The position numbers were made by a program, and so were the translations under genes. A model generated the notes under the pieces. It had not been told where the DNA came from. It saw nothing but the letters and a program-made list of their open reading frames with translations, and ran no database searches. Of a DNA stretch of 17,132 nucleotides, positions 6,023-12,484 are shown one piece after another. The stretch is from CAYHWW01 sp964360145. GTDB taxonomy: Bacteria; Bdellovibrionota; UBA1018; CAYHWW01. The stretch is taken from contig CAYHWW010000058.1 in assembly GCA_964360145.1 (NCBI GenBank), positions 1-17,132 of the forward strand, written 5' to 3'. Position 1 is the stretch's first letter. Every line of letters starts with the position of its first letter.

Positions 6023-7296
6023 CCTACAAACGGCCCACTCCAGAACTTCTGGCCCTCATTCTCGCTGAGTTCTGGGAACGATCATTTTCCCATCTCGTCC
6101 ATCGGCCCACGCGCATCGGCACCATCGAAGGAAAAGTCGATGTCTTCATCGGCATGAGGCGAACCGGAAAAACCTATCTGGCTTACCAGCGGATTCAAGA
6201 CCTGCGGAAGCAAGGAATTCCGCAAAGCGCCATCCTGTACCTCAACTTCGAGGACGACCGGATTCTTCCGGTTGATCGAGAGGGGCTGGCATCCCTTCTG
6301 GAAGACTTTTACCGCCTCCATCCAGAAAACCATGATCGTCGCTGCTATCTCTTTCTCGATGAGATCCAGAATGTGGACGAATGGCCGGCGGTCATCCGCC
6401 GTTTTCTCGACACACGCAACGTGCACATCACGCTGACAGGTTCTTCGGCGAAACTGCTGAGCCGCGAGATCGCCACCTCGCTGCGGGGCCGCTCCATCGC
6501 CACGGAGGTATGGCCCATGGGATTCGACGAGTACCTTGATGCCACCGGACAAAAGGCGGCACGGAGTTCAGCCAGCCCGCGCTCTCACGACTTCCAACTG
6601 GCCGCTCTGCAGTCCTACTTGAAAACGGGAGGCATGCCCGAGGTACCCAACCTCCAGGAATTTGACCGGCGGCGGATCCTCCAGGATTACGTTTCCCTCG
6701 TGATCCTCAAGGACCTCGTGGAGCGCCATAAAATCAAGAACGAGGCACTGCTGAAATACTTCGTCAAAATCCTCCTCACCCAAGTGGCTCGCCCCATGTC
6801 GATCAATAAGATCGCCAAGGACCTCAAGAGCCAAGGCCGGAAAACCGGCAAGAACACTCTCTATCAGTACCTGGAACACATCGAGGACTGTTTCCTGGCA
6901 TTCAGCGTACCCCTGTTCACTGAATCCCTGCGCAAACAGCAAACCAACCCAAGGAAGATCTACGCCATCGATACCGGCATGGCCTATTCCCAAAGCCTGG
7001 CTCACGCCGGGAACCTGGGCCGACTGTTCGAGAACCTCATCTTCCTGGACCTGAAACGCGCGGGCTTCGAAGTGGCGTATTATCTCACTGAAACGGGGCG
7101 GGAAATTGATTTCATCGCCACCGGCCCCGACGGCCGCGTTCGTGCCGTCCAAGCCTGCCTTTCAATGGCGGATCCCGAGACGAGGGAGCGGGAAGAGGCC
7201 GCTCTTCAGGAAGGCATGGCTGAGCTCAAGCTCCCGGGGCAGACCGTGACTCTGGATAATTACGCAGTATTTGTGAACTCGTTGAAAAGTCTGTAA
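6010..7296 (+). CDS. AAA ATPase with DUF4143-like C-terminus (ATPase 2)
   Basis: A 428-residue AAA_14-type ATPase. Walker A is GMRRTGKT (48-55), Walker B YLFLDEIQ (113-120), with ITLTGSSAKLL (140-150) as sensor 1 region and SLRGRSIATEVWPMGFDEYL as the family's post-ATPase motif. A winged-helix-like segment follows (MSINKIAKDLKSQG...NTLYQYLEHIED, about 263-293), then KIYAIDTGMA and a nuclease-fold C-terminus with E365-x-D367. Where the other two ATPases here have E-x-K, this one has QAC (381-383), so the nuclease-like site looks lost. The ATG at 6010 is chosen over an in-frame TTG at 5959, whose extension would run through the dyad array. No Shine-Dalgarno is visible. The stop is 19 bp before pldA, so read-through into pldA is possible. 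Confidence 0.9.
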   Translation: MKRKTYKRPTPELLALILAEFWERSFSHLVHRPTRIGTIEGKVDVFIGMRRTGKTYLAYQRIQDLRKQGIPQSAILYLNFEDDRILPVDREGLASLLEDFYRLHPENHDRRCYLFLDEIQNVDEWPAVIRRFLDTRNVHITLTGSSAKLLSREIATSLRGRSIATEVWPMGFDEYLDATGQKAARSSASPRSHDFQLAALQSYLKTGGMPEVPNLQEFDRRRILQDYVSLVILKDLVERHKIKNEALLKYFVKILLTQVARPMSINKIAKDLKSQGRKTGKNTLYQYLEHIEDCFLAFSVPLFTESLRKQQTNPRKIYAIDTGMAYSQSLAHAGNLGRLFENLIFLDLKRAGFEVAYYLTETGREIDFIATGPDGRVRAVQACLSMADPETREREEAALQEGMAELKLPGQTVTLDNYAVFVNSLKSL

Positions 7297-7315
7297 GGCA
7301 AGACTGAGGCACACC

Positions 7316-8089
7316 ATGACCATGCTCCGTCGCCGCGCCACAGCGCTCTGTCTCGCCACATTTTTGCTCTGGCCCTCGCCATCACTGTGGGCTGACGAGG
7401 GGGGCGCCCCGCTGGTGCAGCTTCAGCAGTATCGCCCGATCTATTTGCTGCTCGGCAAACCCGACGTCAAGGCGCAGATCAGCTTCAAGGGACAGCTTCT
7501 GAGAAGTTTTGACCTGTACTACGGTTACTCCCAGCTCATGATCTGGGACTTATTTGAGAAGTCGTCCCCGTTCCGGGACATCAACTACAATCCCGAGATT
7601 TTCTACAGGATCCACCTCAGTCGGCCAACGGAGCGGTGGTTGGATGCGGGCCTCATCGAACACGAGTCCAACGGCCGTGACGGCGCCGCCAGCCGCTCCT
7701 GGAACCGCTCCTACCTGTCGTTCCACTCCAAGAACCAGCTGGGCGCCAAAACGGCGTTATGGTGGTCGCTACGGGCATGGTTCCCCTATGGGTACCACCA
7801 GGACAACGCTGACATCCTGCAGTACCGCGGGCTCTGGGAAGCCCACATCGCGCTCACTGAGTTTTTAGGGCCTTTTTTTAAAATCCATGAGCTGACCCTT
7901 CGCATCTATGGCGGGGGGAAATCCCACGTAAACCCCTTGCAGGGCGGCCAGGAGCTCACCTTCCGTACCCAGGTCGCCTCCGGCGCCATTACGCCAGCCA
8001 TCGTCCTGCAAGTCTTCCACGGCTTTGGCGAGTACATGCTCAACTACCGCGACGAGCGCGTGGGGTTGCGGGCGGGGCTGGGGTTTTAG
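7316..8089 (+). CDS. pldA: Outer membrane phospholipase A
   Basis: A 257-residue OMPLA (PF02253-type) beta-barrel enzyme that hydrolyses acyl esters of phospholipids appearing in the outer leaflet of the outer membrane; it acts as a Ca2+-dependent dimer. An N-terminal signal peptide (LCLATFLLWPSPSLWA, cleaved near residue 26) is followed by YRPIYLLLGKPD, AQISFKGQLL, SSPFRDINYNPEIFYR and the active-site block. There H116, S118 and N130 have the same spacing as E. coli H142, S144 and N156, and S126 matches the calcium-site S152. The protein ends in phenylalanine, as barrel proteins usually do. GAGG lies 6 nt before the ATG at 7316. A weak promoter-like pair (TTGTGA, 17 nt, TAAGGC) overlaps the end of ATPase 2. 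Confidence 0.95.
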   Translation: MTMLRRRATALCLATFLLWPSPSLWADEGGAPLVQLQQYRPIYLLLGKPDVKAQISFKGQLLRSFDLYYGYSQLMIWDLFEKSSPFRDINYNPEIFYRIHLSRPTERWLDAGLIEHESNGRDGAASRSWNRSYLSFHSKNQLGAKTALWWSLRAWFPYGYHQDNADILQYRGLWEAHIALTEFLGPFFKIHELTLRIYGGGKSHVNPLQGGQELTFRTQVASGAITPAIVLQVFHGFGEYMLNYRDERVGLRAGLGF

Positions 8090-8096
8090 GTCCCCT

Positions 8097-8121
8097 TAAG
8101 TAAATATTTTAAATTTATTTA
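8097..8121. promoter_or_regulatory. AT-rich dyad between pldA and the 549-residue membrane-protein gene
   Basis: In an otherwise GC-rich segment, 8097-8121 is almost pure A/T and nearly palindromic: TAAGTAAAT and ATTTATTTA (8 of 9 pairs) around a 7-nt centre. It lies 8 bp after the pldA stop and 26 bp before the next start. It could be promoter DNA for the downstream gene or a weak transcription-ending hairpin for pldA; no T-run or clear -35/-10 pair decides between these. Confidence 0.3.
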
Positions 8122-8146
8122 GGCCACCCCATGGTACGAGCCCCCC

Positions 8147-9796
8147 ATGGCTCACACCCCCTTTTACCGCCACGTGAGTGGTTTTTTGGCCTTCCTCATG
8201 GTCTTCGAATCCGTGGCGCTGGCCGGCGGCCCCGGCCCCCGGCGGCTGCCCACGGTGCGAGACCTTGAAGCGTATCAGAAACAGCAGCGCCTTGAGCATG
8301 AGCGCCGCCAGGCCCGGCAGCAAGAACTCGAAGAAGAGGCTAACGCCAGGCATACCGTTCAGAACACCCTGAATGTGACTCTCTTCCAAGGACTGCCTGT
8401 CGGTGAACATTCTGAAAATATGCTGCTCGCCCGCCAAGGGGCCCTTGCAGCAAATCTAGAACTTAATGACAGCGTGGCGTATCACCGCATGATTTTTCGC
8501 TTACTGGGGCAAACACTTGCGGCAGCCCTCCACCACCCCGCACGGGTGGCTTATGCCCACGGCTCTGCTGCCTCAGCCAGGGCCTCAGGCACTGTGAGCC
8601 AGGGCCCTTTTCGCACCGCTGGCGAGGAGCCCTCCGCTACTCCGTACAGCGGCGAAGACCTCGATACCCGCGCCACCCAAACCGCAACCACGGCCCAACT
8701 GCAAGCATCCTTGTCGACGCGCCCGACCCCTTTCCGCTCGGGCTTCCTGGCTGATGTGAGAATGTGGGGGGCCCGCGCACTCATCCTACTGGGCATTACG
8801 GCTGCAGGACTCTGGACAGTCACAGCGTTCTCGTCCGTATCCGCCGGCAGGGGCGGCGATTGGGAGGAGACCCGAACAACTGAAAGCACAACCCATTTGC
8901 TCAACGCGCCTCGCACAGATTACGGCAGTGACATCGTTGTCCAGATCGGCGCTGACAACCGCAGCAACGTGCTTCTCGGTGATGCCCTTGGCGCCTACGA
9001 GAAGGCGTGGACTGAGGCCATCGATACCAGCCCCGTCTGGGCCCGTGCCGGCCTCAGAAGCCGTGTGCTGGAAAGCAGCGATTACCTCGCCATCCAGCAA
9101 CTCGAACGGGAGATCCACGACACGAATGAGGCTCTAACAAGAGCTGAAGGTACGGGAGAAGCGGAAAGCCTTTTTGATAAAAATCTCGCCCTCATGGTGC
9201 AAGCCAACGCGCGCCATCTCAAAATCGTGATGGGTTTGCGCCATTGGCTGGGCATACCCCATCGTTCGGACACTCATTTTTCGAATCGCTGGGGTGAGGA
9301 AAATAACCTGCAAATGGATGCCTTCGAAGAGCAGGCTTCTGGTTTTGATAAATGGTACGTCACGCTATGGGGCTACAACCTGGCTTTCGCCGCCCTAGGT
9401 TTCGGCCTCTTCACGGCGGCGAGTCTTGCGCGCCTGGCCGTAGGCAATCACCGTGAGAAGCGGGAGTCAGAAGCTCTGAAGCAAAAGCTCTTGGACAAAT
9501 TAGCTGAAGGCTACAGCGACGGCTGCCAACAGATTGGTGTCACTCCTTCACCTGAGGTTCTCCAGGCGCTCCGCTCCGGTCGCATGGATTTATCCCTGGC
9601 CATCGTGACCCAAGGGGGCTCCGCCACAGCCTGCGAGTCGGCCCTCAACAAGGTGGGGGCGCTCAATGCCCTCGGGGAGAGCACCCAGCCCGGCCCTGCT
9701 ATTGCAGCCCGCGTCGAGGAGACCACTCAAGACGAAGCAGGAGAAGCCCTGGAAAGGGATGCCAGCGCGGACACTTCCCGGCAGCAGAACTGGTGA
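8147..9796 (+). CDS. Unrecognised 549-residue membrane protein
   Basis: I do not recognise a family. The N-terminus (FLAFLMVFESVALAGG) looks like a signal peptide or first anchor. Residues 35-68 are charged and helical (EAYQKQQRLEHERRQARQQELEEEA), a likely short coiled coil. About 135-200 is Ala/Ser/Thr/Pro-rich and probably disordered. A hydrophobic segment at 210-230 and another at 404-432 bracket a soluble, mostly helical region of some 170 residues containing KAWTEAID, SDYLAIQQLEREIHDTNEAL and RHWLGIPHRSD. The C-terminal tail after 433 is charged, with two cysteines (C460, C496). The start codon lacks a strong Shine-Dalgarno. Position 57 bp after pldA suggests an envelope role, but no function can be assigned. 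Confidence 0.82.
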   Translation: MAHTPFYRHVSGFLAFLMVFESVALAGGPGPRRLPTVRDLEAYQKQQRLEHERRQARQQELEEEANARHTVQNTLNVTLFQGLPVGEHSENMLLARQGALAANLELNDSVAYHRMIFRLLGQTLAAALHHPARVAYAHGSAASARASGTVSQGPFRTAGEEPSATPYSGEDLDTRATQTATTAQLQASLSTRPTPFRSGFLADVRMWGARALILLGITAAGLWTVTAFSSVSAGRGGDWEETRTTESTTHLLNAPRTDYGSDIVVQIGADNRSNVLLGDALGAYEKAWTEAIDTSPVWARAGLRSRVLESSDYLAIQQLEREIHDTNEALTRAEGTGEAESLFDKNLALMVQANARHLKIVMGLRHWLGIPHRSDTHFSNRWGEENNLQMDAFEEQASGFDKWYVTLWGYNLAFAALGFGLFTAASLARLAVGNHREKRESEALKQKLLDKLAEGYSDGCQQIGVTPSPEVLQALRSGRMDLSLAIVTQGGSATACESALNKVGALNALGESTQPGPAIAARVEETTQDEAGEALERDASADTSRQQNW

Positions 9797-9845
9797 CACC
9801 AAGACGCTTGATTTTGAGCCTCTCCTCGGTCTCTGATTTGTGATT

Positions 9846-9879
9846 TTGGCATATCTGTAATAAGGTATGCATATGCCAA
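9846..9879. promoter_or_regulatory. 34-bp dyad across the ATPase 3 start
   Basis: Perfect 9-bp arms TTGGCATAT (9846-9854) and ATATGCCAA (9871-9879) flank a 16-bp centre that holds a -10-like TGTAAT (9856-9861) and a weak AAGG. The right arm covers the start codon at 9873. An inner, imperfect dyad (GCATATC against GGTATGC, 9849-9870) overlaps the outer one. By position it corresponds to the palindromes of the other two ATPase genes but has different bases. A role as operator is inferred. Confidence 0.5.
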
Positions 9880-11093
9880 CAGATTGGATTAAAAGGGATT
9901 TTGAGAGAATTTTGACTGCCTCTACATCGCCGCTGAGGCTTTTTCCTGTCTGGTTGCTATTAGGACCGCGGCAAGTGGGGAAAACATCTCTGCTGCGGCA
10001 CTGCGCGAAGGAGGGACGCCAGTTCATCAGCTTGGATGATCTTTCCACCCGTGTTCGCGCTCGCCAGGATCCAGCATTGTTCTGCCGGGAAATCCAAGCC
10101 CCTGTCCTCATTGATGAGATCCAATATGCACCGGAGCTACTCAGCGCGCTCAAAGTGATCGCCGATGCGGACCCCACGCGACCAGGGGCCGTATGGCTTA
10201 CGGGTTCGCAGAATTTTTCTGTGATGAAAGGCGTGCAGGAATCCCTCGCCGGCCGCGTTGGCATCGTGAACTTATTAGGCCTCAGCGACGGGGAAAAGAA
10301 AATCCAGAGGACACCCCAGAGCGTGTTCGAGTCCATCCTTGAGACGGGTTTTCCAAAGCTCCGCGGTGTCGGAGAGGATGAGGGGCGTTCCCTTTACCTC
10401 TCCAGTTACCTTCAAACTTACGTTGAAAGAGACGTCTGTGAGCTGCTTGGCATCCAAAAACGCAGGGAGTTCGAGGTTTTTCTAAAGCTCTGCGCCCTGC
10501 GTACGGCGCAGGTCGTGAACTATGACGATCTGGCCAGCAACGCGGGCGTATCGCCGAGCACAGCGAAAGAGTGGCTGAGCCTCTTGGAAGACAGCTTCCT
10601 CGTGAAACTCGTCCATCCACATCATGGCAATAAGAGCAAACGGCTCATTAAGAGTCCCAAGCTTTACTTCCTGGACGCGGGCCTTGCCGCTTATTTGGCT
10701 GGTTGGCATGACACTGAGATGGCCCGCCTGGGGCCCATGTCGGGAGCGCTGCTTGAGACCCATGTTTGTTCTGAAATCATGAAATTCCATGCCAACCGAG
10801 CCCAACCCGCTCAGATTCATTTCTGGCGCACGAGGGATGGGGAAGAGATCGATTTTCTGGTGGAGAGTGGGGGACGCGTGACACCCCTCGAAGTGAAACA
10901 AGGTGCGCCGAATGCCCGAAAGCTGCCCGCACTTCAGAAAATCAGGGAAGCCAACTGGGAAAATGGCATCGTGCTAAGCCTGGCACTGGATCATCCACCC
11001 CAGCAGATTGATGAAAACTGGCGCGCCTGCGCTTTGGACGTCGAATACGCCATGGAAATGGGTAAACGCGGGGCGGTTTTAGCGCGCCGTTGA
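9873..11093 (+). CDS. AAA ATPase with DUF4143 domain (ATPase 3)
   Basis: A 406-residue, textbook AAA_14 + DUF4143 protein. Walker A is GPRQVGKTS (31-39), Walker B VLIDEIQYAPELL (78-90), sensor region WLTGSQNF, then the family motif SYLQTYVERDV. A helix-turn-helix follows (VNYDDLASNAGVSPSTAKEW, about 213-232), then LYFLDAGLAAYL and a restriction-endonuclease-like core with E325-x-D327 and E340-x-K342 (GEEIDFLVE...TPLEVKQG). An ATG two codons upstream (9867) is also possible; 9873 is preferred because AAGG lies 7 nt before it and the family begins close to this point. It differs clearly from ATPases 1 and 2, so it is not a recent local duplicate. It converges with the M16 peptidase gene across 95 bp. 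Cellular role unknown. Confidence 0.92.
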   Translation: MPTDWIKRDFERILTASTSPLRLFPVWLLLGPRQVGKTSLLRHCAKEGRQFISLDDLSTRVRARQDPALFCREIQAPVLIDEIQYAPELLSALKVIADADPTRPGAVWLTGSQNFSVMKGVQESLAGRVGIVNLLGLSDGEKKIQRTPQSVFESILETGFPKLRGVGEDEGRSLYLSSYLQTYVERDVCELLGIQKRREFEVFLKLCALRTAQVVNYDDLASNAGVSPSTAKEWLSLLEDSFLVKLVHPHHGNKSKRLIKSPKLYFLDAGLAAYLAGWHDTEMARLGPMSGALLETHVCSEIMKFHANRAQPAQIHFWRTRDGEEIDFLVESGGRVTPLEVKQGAPNARKLPALQKIREANWENGIVLSLALDHPPQQIDENWRACALDVEYAMEMGKRGAVLARR

Positions 11094-11188
11094 GGCAGCA
11101 AATAGTGCACAGAACAAAGTCACGGAAGGTAGAAAACTCATGGGGCCCGCTACCAGAGAAGACTGACTGAAACAAGAGTTAGGGCCTG

Positions 11189-12475
11189 TTAGCCCCGCAC
11201 CCCAGCAAGCCACGCGTTCTTCAGGCGAGCGGCGCTGAGCCCCTTCTCGCCCTGGGGCACCACGGCGGCGGCGAAAAGATCCCGGGGCCGAAACACCTTC
11301 CGCGCCATGGCCTGTATCTGCTCTGCCGTGACGGCATCGATGCCGCGGAACACGTCGGCGAGCTTGATCTCGTGGCCGAAGAACATCTCTGCCCGGGCAA
11401 GATGCATCATGTGCCCGTCCACCGAGTCCTCGTTGATGAGAATGGTGTTTTTCAGGCTTTGCTTTAATTCTTTCAATTCCGTTGCCGTGAGCTTGCGGTC
11501 ACAGAGGCGCTGGGCCTCCCGACCGGCAAGCGTCGTCGCCGTCAGGGCATCCTTCGACGCACAGCCGATGTAAGCGAGCTGCACGCCGCAATCCGAGAAC
11601 GTCGAGAACGACGAATAAGTGCTGTATGCCAGTCCCCTCTCCTCGCGGATTTGCTGGAAGAGGCGAGAGCTCATGCCACCACCATAATGGAGGTTCAAAA
11701 TGGAGAGGATGTAACGGTCCTTGTGGGCCAGGGGCAGCGCGGGAAACCCTACGAGCACCTGGGCCTGTTCCACATCACGCCTCAAAATCAAGTCACCGGG
11801 GCGAAAACGTGCCGTACTGAGGCCGACACTCTTGGGCTGCGGCCCCGCGGCTTTGCGCCCGCCCAGGGCCTTATTGAGGCGCTTGATCAGACTGCCGTGG
11901 GCTAAGTCCCCCGCGGCGGTGACGATCATGCGGCTGGGGGCATAGTGACGCTGGAAGTAGGAATATAATCGACGGTGATCCACCGCCCGAATGACTTTGG
12001 GGGTGCCTAAGATGGGGCGTCCCAGCGGATGATTCTTGAGGGACTTTTCAAAAAAAGCATCGAAAAGCACTTCTTCGGGGTTGTCCGCCACCATGTCCAT
12101 TTCTTGGAGCACCACATTGCGCTCCCGCTCGATATCTTCCTCGCTCAAACGAGAGTGGAGCAGCACGTCCGCCAGGATATCCACGGCAAGATCCAAGTCC
12201 CTGGCAAGCAAACCAATGTGGAAGCAGGTGTATTCGCGAGTGGTGAAGGCGTTGAACTCACCGCCGGCCCGATCTATCTCGCGGGCGATCTGCGCCGCGG
12301 TGCGGGTCGTGGTGCCCTTGAAAATCATGTGCTCAAGGAAGTGGGAGTAACCCTCTTCGCCGCGCATTTCATGACGAGACCCCGCTCGGACCCAAACGCC
12401 CAGACTTGCACCATGAAAATGAGGAAGGCGCTCCGTTAAGAGCGCCATCCCATTTTCTAATCTACTTTTCTTCAC
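11189..12475 (-). CDS. M16 family zinc metallopeptidase (processing-peptidase-like)
   Basis: A 428-residue M16B-type peptidase, related to the mitochondrial processing peptidase beta subunit and Bacillus MlpA/YmxG. The inverted zinc motif HFLEH (45-49) gives H45 and H49 as ligands and E48 as base; E125 in VVLQEMDM sits 76 residues on, at the third-ligand position. The C-terminal half has the second M16 fold with YGGGMSSRLFQQIREERGLAYS, the usual substrate-binding signature. There is no signal peptide, so it is probably cytosolic; its substrates are unknown. The start is 9 bp after the pnp stop, so it is the last gene of the rpsO-pnp operon, an association I recall from other 'deltaproteobacteria' and from Bacillus-type genomes. 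Confidence 0.93.
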   Translation of the reverse strand: MKKSRLENGMALLTERLPHFHGASLGVWVRAGSRHEMRGEEGYSHFLEHMIFKGTTTRTAAQIAREIDRAGGEFNAFTTREYTCFHIGLLARDLDLAVDILADVLLHSRLSEEDIERERNVVLQEMDMVADNPEEVLFDAFFEKSLKNHPLGRPILGTPKVIRAVDHRRLYSYFQRHYAPSRMIVTAAGDLAHGSLIKRLNKALGGRKAAGPQPKSVGLSTARFRPGDLILRRDVEQAQVLVGFPALPLAHKDRYILSILNLHYGGGMSSRLFQQIREERGLAYSTYSSFSTFSDCGVQLAYIGCASKDALTATTLAGREAQRLCDRKLTATELKELKQSLKNTILINEDSVDGHMMHLARAEMFFGHEIKLADVFRGIDAVTAEQIQAMARKVFRPRDLFAAAVVPQGEKGLSAARLKNAWLAGVRG

Positions 12476-12484
12476 ACGATACTC

